DNA from: Phyllobacterium sophorae
Lineage (GTDB): Bacteria > Pseudomonadota > Alphaproteobacteria > Rhizobiales > Rhizobiaceae
Assembly: GCF_003010965.1 (NCBI RefSeq)
Contig: NZ_PGGM01000002.1
Coordinates: 434,001-498,000 of the forward strand
Direction of reading: 5' to 3'
Length of the DNA: 64,000 nt
Shown: in pieces, positions 27,083 through 34,909 of the stretch
Layout of the letters: every line of letters begins with the position of its first letter
Position numbering within the stretch: the stretch's first letter is position 1
Notes under the pieces: generated by a model
The model's input: only the letters and a program-made list of their open reading frames with translations
Databases searched by the model: none
Told to the model about the DNA's origin: nothing
Translations under genes and position numbers: made by a program

Positions 27083-27715
27083 TCATGCTTCAATGAGCCG
27101 GTTTCTGATCGCATACCGAACGAGCGCGGCGGTTGATTTGGCGTCGAGCTTGCGCATGGAAGCGGAACGGTGGCTTTCAACCGTTTTCTCGCTGAGCCCC
27201 AGGATCGCTGCGGTTTCCTTGTTGCTGTGTCCCTCCGCAATCAGTTTGACGACTGCCGTTTCCCGCGCCGTCAGTATGCTCGGCGAGGCATCCGATTTCG
27301 CGAGATACGAGGACACCAGGATATCGGATACCGTCTTCGTAAAGAATGGCTGATGGTGTTCCAATGCTTCCACTGCCTGAACCAGGTACAAGGTCGCATC
27401 CGACTTGAGCAGATATCCCCGGACGCCAGCTTCGAGAATATTCCGCAACAAAGCCTCGTTATCGTGTTGGGTAAACATGAGGACTTCGGTCTTGGGGCTG
27501 TGGACACGGATCTGGCGGGCAACTTCAATCCCGTTGATGAAGGGCAGGGCATAGTCGAGGATCGCGATTTCTGGTTCAGTTACCCGCGCTTGTTCCACCG
27601 CATCGCGTCCATCGGCTGCCTCGCCCACGACCTCCCAACGATCTCGTCTCGACAGGATCGCCCTGACGCCTTGCCTGACGATCTCATGGTCGTCAGCGAT
27701 TAGGATTCGTGTCAT
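27083..27715 (-). CDS. NarL/FixJ-family (LuxR-type) response regulator
   Basis: The 210-residue protein has a receiver domain (acidic pocket ADDHE, phosphoacceptor in ILDYALP, K in LLKSD) and a C-terminal LuxR helix-turn-helix (LTARETAVVKLIAEGHSNKETA, KTVESHRSASMRKL). It starts the operon with the lipoprotein and membrane protein. Its kinase partner is likely the unpaired HisKA_3 kinase at 17982, the only NarL-type kinase in the window; this is inference. ATG 27715 gives the normal receiver start MTRILIADDHE. Confidence 0.9.
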   Translation of the reverse strand: MTRILIADDHEIVRQGVRAILSRRDRWEVVGEAADGRDAVEQARVTEPEIAILDYALPFINGIEVARQIRVHSPKTEVLMFTQHDNEALLRNILEAGVRGYLLKSDATLYLVQAVEALEHHQPFFTKTVSDILVSSYLAKSDASPSILTARETAVVKLIAEGHSNKETAAILGLSEKTVESHRSASMRKLDAKSTAALVRYAIRNRLIEA

Positions 27716-27819
27716 AGTCGCCCCCGCATTTGGTCGGTCCGGCATGCTCCTCATTTATCCCCGAGATGGCCAGAGCAGAACAGATTACTCCTACACCGGA
27801 AATGCGGTTCCGGCAAAAA

Positions 27820-27838
27820 TTAACAGTTACGTACTTCC
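27820..27838 (+). promoter_or_regulatory. Repeated motif, copy E (before the betaine/L,D-transpeptidase operon)
   Basis: TTAAC-A-GTTAC-GTACTTC on the plus strand, ending about 55 bases before the start at 27893. The site also lies about 105 bases before the divergent response-regulator gene. Confidence 0.5.
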
Positions 27839-27892
27839 GGTTGCGGCGCCGATGCCCGTTAATGCCGCAACAAATCAGCGGGAGCGCCCAAG

Positions 27893-28939
27893 ATGAAGCA
27901 ACGACCGTTCCGGGAATTGTGTCCGCCAAGCTGCGGACCTTCCCTTGCGAAGCCGGTGAGACGCCTCCGGTCGACAATGCTCGGCCAATTGTTAGCCTTG
28001 GGGTCGATGATATATTTGCTGCTGCCCGGGGTTGCGGTTGCCGCCGATCTCGTCGTGGCGATGCCGAATTGGCCCTCGGGCCAAGTGACGGCAAACATCA
28101 TCAAGTCCGCACTGAAGAAAGATCTCAGTCTGGATGTCGAAGTGCGGGAGATGGGCACGATGACCGCATTTGCCGGCCTCGCCTCCGGACAGGTCGACAT
28201 ACATCCTGAGGTCTGGCTGCCAAATCTCGCTTCGCTGGTGGGCAGGTATGCCGGCAAGGATGGGCCGGTGCAGATCGCCGATATCGGCGTGTCCGCATGG
28301 CAGGGAATCTGCACCACCAGGCAGACCGTCGAAAAAACTGGCATTCGTGCCGTAGCCGACCTCCTCGACCCGAAAAAGACCGCTGCCTTTGATACGGACG
28401 GCGATGGCCAGGGTGAAATGTGGGTTGGTGCGGAGACCTGGTCGTCGACGGCGATCGAGCGCATTCGCGCCAGCAGCTATGGCTATGCCAAGACAATGCG
28501 CCTGCTTCAAATGCCGGAGGAAATGGGCATGGCGGCAGTCGATGCCGCGGAGGCGACCGGCAAACCGATCATTTTCGCCTGCTATAGTCCGCATGTCGTC
28601 TTCAAGTTGCACGACATCGTCAAGCTCGACGAGCCCGCTTACGATGCCGCCAAATGGCATGTCGTGCTTCCAGCGGACGATCCGGATTGGCTGTCAAAGT
28701 CGAGCGCACCAGTGGCTTGGGACAAGGCGCATTTCCACATCGCCTACGCGAAAGCGTTGGCGACCAGGAAACCCGAGGTTACCAAATTCCTCGAGAGTAT
28801 CGATTTCACGCCGGAAGAGATCATCGAGATGAGCTATGCTGTCGAGGTCGACCGCCAGTTGCCCGCTGCCTACGCGGAATCCTGGGTCGCCAAGAACGGT
28901 GACCGCGTCGCCAAGTGGTTGAAGGGGAGAGTGCAATGA
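27893..28939 (+). CDS. Glycine betaine/choline-type ABC binding protein (OpuAC/ProX family)
   Basis: The 348-residue protein has a signal segment (LGQLLALGSMIYLLLPGVAVA, cleaved near residue 50) and an OpuAC-type body (ADLVVAMPNWPSGQVTANII, VDIHPEVWLPN, WVAKNGDRVAKWL). The tryptophans fit aromatic cages for quaternary amines. No permease or ATPase gene lies nearby, so it either serves a distant transporter or has another role. ATG 27893 has GGGAG 10 bases upstream; ATG 27980 would give a shorter signal peptide. The stop overlaps the next start (ATGA). Confidence 0.82.
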   Translation: MKQRPFRELCPPSCGPSLAKPVRRLRSTMLGQLLALGSMIYLLLPGVAVAADLVVAMPNWPSGQVTANIIKSALKKDLSLDVEVREMGTMTAFAGLASGQVDIHPEVWLPNLASLVGRYAGKDGPVQIADIGVSAWQGICTTRQTVEKTGIRAVADLLDPKKTAAFDTDGDGQGEMWVGAETWSSTAIERIRASSYGYAKTMRLLQMPEEMGMAAVDAAEATGKPIIFACYSPHVVFKLHDIVKLDEPAYDAAKWHVVLPADDPDWLSKSSAPVAWDKAHFHIAYAKALATRKPEVTKFLESIDFTPEEIIEMSYAVEVDRQLPAAYAESWVAKNGDRVAKWLKGRVQ

Positions 28940-29628
28940 AGCCGGTTTCGCGTTTGCCTTTCAGCACAAAGTTCATTGGCGGGATGGCACTGGCCGGATT
29001 TCTGGCCGCTTGCGTCGCCAGCATCGGTTTGGCGCAAGTGCCCAAGACGCAGATTTATGATGCGAAGACACGCACCTGGGTCAGTTACGACAGCAGGAAA
29101 GCCCGCAAATACTACGCTGCCAACGGGCAGGTGCCGGAAGCCTTCCGCAGGCAGGTCGTGGTATTCCGGACTGCTGAAAAGCCGGGAACCATCATAATCG
29201 ACGGCAACCAGCATTTTCTCTACCTCGTAAAGGGTGGAGGGCAGGCGGTGCGCTACGGGATCGGTGTAGGCCGCGATGGCTTCGGTTGGGCAGGCATTGT
29301 ACGGGTGGGCAGGGTGGCCGAATGGCCAACTTGGACGCCGCCAGCCGAAATGGTGGCGCGTGATCCGAACGCTGTCAAATTTGCGGGCGGCATGCCCGGA
29401 GGCCCCGACAACCCGCTGGGCGCGCGTGCGCTTTATCTGTACGAGGGTGATCAGGACACGATTTACCGTATCCACGGAACGCCCGAACCATGGTCGATCG
29501 GCCTGAATGTATCCTCGGGCTGCATCAGAATGAACAACGACGACATTGTCGACTTGCATTCACAGATTGAGGTGGGCGCAAAAGTGATCGTGCTCATGCA
29601 GGGCGCATCTCTTTACAAGGGTGTTTGA
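28936..29628 (+). CDS. L,D-transpeptidase (YkuD domain)
   Basis: The 230-residue protein has an N-terminal signal or anchor (about 12-35) and a YkuD domain with the catalytic pattern HGTPEP...SSGCIRMNNDD (His near 180, Cys near 197). These enzymes make 3-3 peptidoglycan crosslinks or attach proteins to the wall. ATG 28936 overlaps the upstream stop by 4 bases, which indicates coupled translation with the betaine-binding protein. Confidence 0.92.
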   Translation: MKPVSRLPFSTKFIGGMALAGFLAACVASIGLAQVPKTQIYDAKTRTWVSYDSRKARKYYAANGQVPEAFRRQVVVFRTAEKPGTIIIDGNQHFLYLVKGGGQAVRYGIGVGRDGFGWAGIVRVGRVAEWPTWTPPAEMVARDPNAVKFAGGMPGGPDNPLGARALYLYEGDQDTIYRIHGTPEPWSIGLNVSSGCIRMNNDDIVDLHSQIEVGAKVIVLMQGASLYKGV

Positions 29629-29651
29629 GCAGCAAAAGCAGGGGGAACGCG

Positions 29652-29975
29652 ATGCTTTGCAAATCGGTGTGGATCTTGAAAACAATACTGCCCTTCGTTT
29701 TTGCGGCAGGTTCGGTGGCCCTTGCGGGATGCCAATCGAGCCCAGCGCCCGAAAACATGACGCGTAATACGATGCAGACGGCACCGGCCGACCTGCAACT
29801 TGCTTGCGCAACGGCGGCGTCGACAAAATTCGGAGCAGATCACGCTTCGGTTCTCCCGGTAAGTTCGAGTGTGCTCGACGGTGGAAAGTATCAGATCATC
29901 CTTGAAGCCAAGGGACAGCGTTCGACTTGTCTGATCGATCAGGCAGGAACTGTCCTCTCGCTGGAAAAGGCCTGA
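29652..29975 (+). CDS. Small lipoprotein
   Basis: The 107-residue protein has a signal peptide with lipobox VALAG-C at about residue 27, then a short domain with two cysteines (QLACATAASTKFGADHASVLPV and RSTCLIDQAGTVLSL). I recognise it only as the type of small rhizobial envelope lipoprotein often annotated hypothetical. It starts 23 bases after the L,D-transpeptidase stop, within the operon. Confidence 0.75.
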   Translation: MLCKSVWILKTILPFVFAAGSVALAGCQSSPAPENMTRNTMQTAPADLQLACATAASTKFGADHASVLPVSSSVLDGGKYQIILEAKGQRSTCLIDQAGTVLSLEKA

Positions 29976-30053
29976 ACATAATGCCGTAAGCTACACTGGC
30001 ACAACATAAAACAAGAATCCGCCGATGCGGAAGGCCGATGAGGAGATGCCGGA

Positions 30054-31379
30054 ATGTCATGGCACCGAAAGACGATCGCGCTCGTTGCATCAGCCGCGCT
30101 GATGTTCCTTTCCGGATCAGGAATCCAATATGCAGCAGCCCAGAATGCGGCTGCGCCGGCCGCTACAACGGCACCAGCAGCCGAGGCGCCCAAACGACTT
30201 ACTTCCACTGAGCTGCAGACGCTTGTTGCACGTGTCGCCCTCTATCCCGATGACCTCGTTGCGCTGGTGCTGTCGGGCAGCCTCAACCCGCTACAGATCG
30301 TGCAGGCCGCAAGATTTCTGGACCAGAGCAAAACCAAGCCCGACGCGAAACCGGATCCTTCGTGGGATGGCAGCGTCGTATCGCTTCTCAACTATCCCAC
30401 AGTCCTGACCATGATGAATGACGATCTCGACTGGACTGAAGAACTGGGAGAAGCGGTCGTCAATCAGCAAAAGGACGTGCTGGTGGCTATCCAGGAGTTA
30501 CGTGACAAGGCCGTAGCCAATGGCGTGATCAAGTTGGATGATAAAGTTATCGTCGAGACGAAGAACGACAATGTCATCATCCGCCCGGCAAAAAAAGAAG
30601 TGACCTATGTCCCTGTTTATGATCCGGTTATTCTGACCAGTTCGACATATGTGGCGACGGCGCCGATCGTCTATGGCGACCCGTATCCTTCCTACTACTA
30701 CCCCTACGCGCCCTATTGGGCCGGCTTTGTTACCGGTGTGGCCTTTGGTGCCGCTGTTGACTGGGATAACTGGCAGGCCTGGGGAGGCAACGACGTCGAC
30801 ATCAACGTCAATAGTTTTAATCGCAACGACTTCCAATTCGACAAGAACAACATCAACAACCTGAACTTTGACAGCAGCAAGCTCAACTTTGACAGCGCTT
30901 CGATCGCAAACACCCTTCGCGAGAACAAGGGAAATCGCCTTGATCTGCGGAACAACGGCCAGATCGGAAACCTTAGCGGTCTTGCCGGCGCTGGATCGAG
31001 AATCCAGAGCGGCGACGTGCGCCGCGATGTGCAAAACCAGTTGACAACCGGCGGCGGCAACCTCGCAAACCAACTTCCGGCTCAGGGCGCAAATCGGCCG
31101 GCCAATCGTAACATCGGGCAGAATGCAACTGCCAATCGTCAGAGCCTGAATGATGCCAGCACAACCCGTCCCGGACGGCCAAGTCAAAAACCGGCTGGCC
31201 GCGTTGATAGCCGTCCCGGGCAACCGGGCGCGCTCGGCAGTTACGGCTCCGGTCGCGATGCCCGCTTCTCGTCCCAGCGCGGTAACGTCAGTCTGGGCGG
31301 CGGCGGAGGTGGACCAAGGTTCCAGGGTGGTGGAGGCGGAGCACGCTCCCAGGGCGGCGGCGGTCGCTTCCACCGCTGA
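30054..31379 (+). CDS. DUF3300 domain protein
   Basis: The 441-residue exported protein has a signal peptide ending near YAAA-QNAA, then the DUF3300 domain (about 50-220: LVARVALYPDDLVALVLSGSL, VSLLNYPTVLTMMNDDLDWT, KKEVTYVPVYDPVI). After it comes a tyrosine-rich stretch and a long Asn/Arg/Gly-rich low-complexity tail ending in GGGGG-type repeats. The function is unknown. DUF3300 and DUF2950 genes are usually adjacent, as here. Confidence 0.88.
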   Translation: MSWHRKTIALVASAALMFLSGSGIQYAAAQNAAAPAATTAPAAEAPKRLTSTELQTLVARVALYPDDLVALVLSGSLNPLQIVQAARFLDQSKTKPDAKPDPSWDGSVVSLLNYPTVLTMMNDDLDWTEELGEAVVNQQKDVLVAIQELRDKAVANGVIKLDDKVIVETKNDNVIIRPAKKEVTYVPVYDPVILTSSTYVATAPIVYGDPYPSYYYPYAPYWAGFVTGVAFGAAVDWDNWQAWGGNDVDINVNSFNRNDFQFDKNNINNLNFDSSKLNFDSASIANTLRENKGNRLDLRNNGQIGNLSGLAGAGSRIQSGDVRRDVQNQLTTGGGNLANQLPAQGANRPANRNIGQNATANRQSLNDASTTRPGRPSQKPAGRVDSRPGQPGALGSYGSGRDARFSSQRGNVSLGGGGGGPRFQGGGGGARSQGGGGRFHR

Positions 31380-31420
31380 CCGGATGGCCAATCGGACTTT
31401 CCTTTCGAAGGGATCTCAAA

Positions 31421-32350
31421 ATGTACGGCACAACTCCGAAAATATTGCTGGCCTCTGCGCTCCTGTCCCTGGCGGCATCGTTGTCCACATTCGCGGCAGA
31501 ACCGTCGCTCCAGCGCTTCGTCGGTCCAGAGCCGGAAACATTCATGGAGCCGGGCGAGGCAGTGGATGCGCTGAAAAAGGATCTTGAAGCGAAGGACATT
31601 GATCACTTGGCGAAGATTCTTGGTCTCAAGGCCGAAGAGGCCAAGAAGTCGGATGATTTCGACGAGCGGCTCACCGACCTTCAGAAAGCTGCCAAGGAGC
31701 GCGCGGAAATCCGGGGCCGCGAGGATGGTGTCAAGGAAATCATCCTTGGCAATCTCGCCTGGCCATTTCCATTTCCTTTGGTCAAGCGCGATACAGGCTG
31801 GCAGTTCGATACGCTCAAGGGCCTCGAGGAAGTTCTGGCGCGGCGTATCGGTGAAAATGAAATTGAAGCGATCCAGACCTGCCGCAATTACATCCTCGCC
31901 CAGGTTGCCTACGCCAAGGACGATCACGACGGTGACAGCGTCCTTGAATTCGCCCAGAAGATTATCAGCGATGAGGGCAAGCAGAACGGTCTCTACTGGA
32001 AGTCCGCAGGCGGCGAGGAAAGCCCGGCAGGCGGTTTTGGAGACGCTTCAAAGATCGAAGCGGCGGCAGGTTCGGACCGCGGCTATTTCGGTTATCGCTA
32101 CCGCGTCCTCAGGGCTCAGGGCAACAATATCGCGGGCGGCAAATATGATTTCGTCATCAACGGCAACATGATCGCAGGACACGCGCTGATCGCCTGGCCT
32201 GCGATTTATGGCGAGACCGGCGTCATGACATTCGTCGTCAGTCATCATGGTACCTTGTATGAAAAAGACCTGGGGCCCGGTACCGGCAAGGCGGTTAAAG
32301 AGATAAGGTCGTTCAATCCGGATCGGACGTGGGAGCCTGTCGAGGATTGA
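31421..32350 (+). CDS. DUF2950 domain protein
   Basis: The 309-residue exported protein has a signal peptide ending near TFAA-EPSL and the DUF2950 pattern: FMEPGEAVDALKKDLEAKD, NYILAQVAYAKDDHDGD, GYFGYRYRVLRAQG, PAIYGETGVMTFVVSHHGTLYEKDLG. The function is unknown. It ends the operon begun at 27893. The company of an L,D-transpeptidase and a lipoprotein suggests an envelope role. Confidence 0.88.
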   Translation: MYGTTPKILLASALLSLAASLSTFAAEPSLQRFVGPEPETFMEPGEAVDALKKDLEAKDIDHLAKILGLKAEEAKKSDDFDERLTDLQKAAKERAEIRGREDGVKEIILGNLAWPFPFPLVKRDTGWQFDTLKGLEEVLARRIGENEIEAIQTCRNYILAQVAYAKDDHDGDSVLEFAQKIISDEGKQNGLYWKSAGGEESPAGGFGDASKIEAAAGSDRGYFGYRYRVLRAQGNNIAGGKYDFVINGNMIAGHALIAWPAIYGETGVMTFVVSHHGTLYEKDLGPGTGKAVKEIRSFNPDRTWEPVED

Positions 32351-32352
32351 TC

Positions 32353-32508
32353 GGGATACTCAGAACTGGGGGAGGCGCCGCTGATGTCGACGTCGACTGG
32401 GATGTTGCGGGCGGCATAGGCTATCAGTTCAACGAAAGGATCTCCGATCTTCGGCGCCGTCATGCATTTCTGACGCGCCGACGCGCCAGAATGGTCCGCC
32501 GTTACTGA
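32353..32508 (+). pseudogene. Fragment of an outer-membrane beta-barrel protein gene
   Basis: One frame reads GGGAADVDVDWDVAGGIGYQ followed by FNERISD, which looks like two strands of an OmpA-like barrel such as those of rhizobial OMP families. No start or remaining strands are found, and the sequence then runs into unrelated residues before a TGA. It is short, so the call is tentative. Confidence 0.4.
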
Positions 32509-32531
32509 CGGACGCCAGGTCCATTTGATAC

Positions 32532-32948
32532 TCACATGTCGCACTTGTGATAGGTGATATACATGTTGTCCCCAAACGGGTCGAAGCGCTCGAACGTCTG
32601 GCTGTCAACGATCTTGAATGTCACCGTCTGGCTGTTTTCCATCATGGAGTCGACGCAATTCAGATTTGCGGCAAGACGGTCCTTCTGTTTGCGTACACTC
32701 TGCGTCGTGCATACCGCATTCGGTCCGGCAATCCGGCTTCCCGTGACAAGCAATCCGGTCGATGTCGATGCGGTCCGATCCTTGAAGTCGATCTTGTCGC
32801 CGACTTTTTTAAACGTATCCGCGCATTTTGTTCCATCCATGGTCCATGCACCCTGCAGCTCCTTGATGGATGCAGTCATGGCGCTGGTGGTCATGCACAG
32901 GCCGGCGACGCCACTCAAAAACATGACCTTGCTGAATTTGTTTTTCAT
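32532..32948 (-). CDS. Exported protein of unknown function
   Basis: The 138-residue protein has a signal peptide ending near TTSAMTA-SIKE. The mature part has four cysteines (TKCADTF, AVCTTQ, LNCVDS, HKCDM), suggesting two disulfides in the periplasm. It resembles small exported rhizobial proteins without a named domain. A weaker copy of the repeated motif lies 82 bases before its start. Confidence 0.72.
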   Translation of the reverse strand: MKNKFSKVMFLSGVAGLCMTTSAMTASIKELQGAWTMDGTKCADTFKKVGDKIDFKDRTASTSTGLLVTGSRIAGPNAVCTTQSVRKQKDRLAANLNCVDSMMENSQTVTFKIVDSQTFERFDPFGDNMYITYHKCDM

Positions 32949-33029
32949 CGAGGTAACTCCGAGATCCGTTTCACGCTCGCAACGATAGGCATTTGTCCCA
33001 GTGCCGGAAATGGGACCGGCGGGAATATA

Positions 33030-33047
33030 CCGCTACGATACGGTAAA
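33030..33047 (-). promoter_or_regulatory. Repeated motif, copy F (weaker)
   Basis: Read on the minus strand: TTTAC-C-GTATC-GTAGCGG. It matches copy D at 13 of 18 positions, with the GTACT end degraded. It precedes the exported-protein gene at 32532-32948. Confidence 0.3.
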
Positions 33048-33331
33048 TGCGCGGTCCGCCAAAATAATTGTGGCTGTTTATCCAACACCTCCAAACCTGG
33101 GGAACTGCTTCCGGAGCCGTTCGAAGCGGGGAAAGGACCGGCGCCTCCGATGGCGGGGAACGGACCCGCTGTCCGGGGAGGTTCTGTCCAAGGGTTCCCC
33201 AGCCGGTACTAGGACCGGCGCGTGCTGGACGAGCACTCTAAGGGGCACGTAGGTGACGCATGGAATGCCGCAAATGGCCTTCCCCGGTGCCGAAGCCTCC
33301 CAAGCGGAACGGACGGGATGAAAAGTCGCCG

Positions 33332-33393
33332 GACGGGCGGTCTTCGGATCGCATTACTACTTCTACCAAGACGCGCTTCGGCGACCGCCCGTC
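33332..33393. repeat. Inverted repeat with 11-base perfect arms
   Basis: GACGGGCGGTC (33332-33342) pairs exactly with GACCGCCCGTC (33383-33393) around a 40-base loop. It lies in a GC-rich non-coding stretch and could form the closing stem of a structured RNA. Nothing identifies a known RNA family. Confidence 0.4.
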
Positions 33394-33686
33394 TTCCCCA
33401 ACCACTCAATGGCCAGACTCAGAGAATGAGGGCGTGGCGGGGGGAGGGCGTTGTGGCGCTACGGCCAGGACCGCAAATGCTCGATAAGGGCTATGCAGGG
33501 ACGGCATTTCCCGCTGGCCATTGCCGGTGGTGCGTCAATGCTGCCGCAGGATGTAATTGAAATCGTTGAAGGTTTGCAAATTGATTATGGGCAGCTTGCT
33601 GGTTTATCCGACATATGTTTTGCATTTAATATGCAATTTCAATTCGTTACAGGTAGAAGCGCTGCGAGGAAACGTTTGTGATCAAA

Positions 33687-33719
33687 CCGTAATATCAGTG
33701 TCACATCACTGTAATAAAA
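33687..33719 (+). promoter_or_regulatory. Pho box (PhoB-binding repeats) of pstS
   Basis: Three direct repeats with an 11-base period: CCGTAAT-ATCA, GTGTCAC-ATCA, CTGTAAT-AAAA. The consensus CTGTCAT plus four AT-rich bases is the PhoB site. It lies 50 bases before the pstS start, which fits PhoB activation from the -35 region. The phoB gene itself ends the cluster. Confidence 0.75.
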
Positions 33720-33769
33720 GCTCTGTAGATAGCGCTTACTTCAAAAGATTTCTAACGGGAGTAATGACT

Positions 33770-34819
33770 ATGACCAAGCTTCTCACTACGGCTGCCGTTG
33801 CTGCGATCGCGATCGCAGCTTCCCTCGGTTCAGCCGCGGCTCGGGATCAGATCCGTATCGTCGGGTCGTCGACCGTATATCCATTCACCACAGCTGTGGC
33901 TGAAAATTTCGGCAAGACCTCTGGCATGAAAACACCGGTGGTTGAATCAACTGGAACAGGCGGCGGCATGAAGCTGTTCTGCGCCGGCGTTGGTGAAAGC
34001 CATCCTGACGCAACCAATGCCTCGCGTCGCATGAAGAAGGGCGAATGGGCGGATTGCACGAAGAATGGTGTCAAGGATATCGTCGAAATCCTGATCGGCT
34101 ATGACGGTTTGACTTTTGCTCAAGCCAAGGCTGGCCTTCAGATGAAGATCACCCGCAAGAACCTCTTCCTGGCATTGGCCAAACAGGTCCCGGATGCTGA
34201 CGGCAAGCTGATCCCGAACCCATACAAGAACTGGTCGGACATCGACGCGTCGCTTCCGAACGAAAAGATCGAAGTTCTTGGACCTCCTCCGACATCGGGC
34301 ACACGGGACTCGATGCATGAGTTGTTCATGGAAGTCGGTGCCGGTGAAATCCCTGCACTGAAGGCCCTGAAAGAGAAAGATGCGAAGGCATTTGAAACCG
34401 TGTGGAAGTCGGTTCGTGAAGACGGCGCTTACGTTGAAGCCGGCGAAAACGACAACGTCATTGTTCAAAAGCTCGAAGCAAATCCAAAGTCATTCGGCGT
34501 TTTTGGCTACTCGTTCCTCGAAGAGAATGTTTCGAAGTTGTCCGGCGTTCCAATTGACGGCGTTGCACCCTCTTTCGAAACGATCGCCGACGGTTCCTAC
34601 AAGCCTTCGCGTGAGCTCTTTGTGTACCTGAAGAAGGCCCATGTTGGCGTTGTTCCGGGTCTGGATAAGTTCGCATTCGAATATGTTTCTGATGCTGCGA
34701 CGGGCGACGAGGGTTACCTTTCCGATAAGGGCCTCGTTCCTCTGCCGGCAGAGAAGCATGCGGAAGTTGCCAAGGCTGTAAACGCCTTGGAGCCGATGAA
34801 GGGCGATGAGCTGAAATAA
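33770..34819 (+). CDS. pstS: Phosphate ABC transporter, periplasmic binding protein PstS
   Basis: The 349-residue protein has a signal peptide ending near SAAA-RDQIRI and PstS features: RIVGSSTVYPFTTAVAENF, ESTGTGGGMKLFCAG, and GPPPTSGTRDSMHELF around residue 177, which contribute phosphate ligands. It belongs to the PstS family with a longer C-terminal part, as in marine and rhizobial homologues. ATG 33770 is chosen over ATG 33764 because ACGGGAG is then 8 bases away. Confidence 0.93.
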   Translation: MTKLLTTAAVAAIAIAASLGSAAARDQIRIVGSSTVYPFTTAVAENFGKTSGMKTPVVESTGTGGGMKLFCAGVGESHPDATNASRRMKKGEWADCTKNGVKDIVEILIGYDGLTFAQAKAGLQMKITRKNLFLALAKQVPDADGKLIPNPYKNWSDIDASLPNEKIEVLGPPPTSGTRDSMHELFMEVGAGEIPALKALKEKDAKAFETVWKSVREDGAYVEAGENDNVIVQKLEANPKSFGVFGYSFLEENVSKLSGVPIDGVAPSFETIADGSYKPSRELFVYLKKAHVGVVPGLDKFAFEYVSDAATGDEGYLSDKGLVPLPAEKHAEVAKAVNALEPMKGDELK

Positions 34820-34830
34820 GCTCGCTACGA

Positions 34831-34867
34831 AACGGGGTAGCCGGACGTAAACTCCGGCTGCCCCGTT
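34831..34867 (+). terminator. Hairpin between pstS and pstC
   Basis: Fifteen-base arms (34831-34845 and 34853-34867) pair with a single G-U around a 7-base loop. No long T-run follows, so partial termination or protection of the pstS mRNA 3' end is likely, giving more PstS than membrane subunits. Confidence 0.65.
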
Positions 34868-34909
34868 CTCGCATGAAGCTAATGGGCAAAGACCGAGATT
34901 GGCGCGACC

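Larger units (their letters stand above)
32949..33769. other. Long intergenic region before pstS, possible structured RNA
   Basis: About 820 bases without a convincing gene. From the left it holds motif copy F (33030-33047), a GC-rich stretch (33060-33560) with the inverted repeat described separately, an AT-rich stretch, and the Pho box. Short plus-strand frames in the GC-rich part are Pro/Arg/Ser-rich and lack a family or ribosome site, so they look non-coding. Confidence 0.45.

Noticed and set aside
33260..33487. Plus-strand open frame of 75 codons in the GC-rich region before pstS
   Set aside because: Composition is Pro/Arg/Ser-rich with no recognisable family, no ribosome site, and open frames on other strands at the same place; it looks like GC-driven chance.
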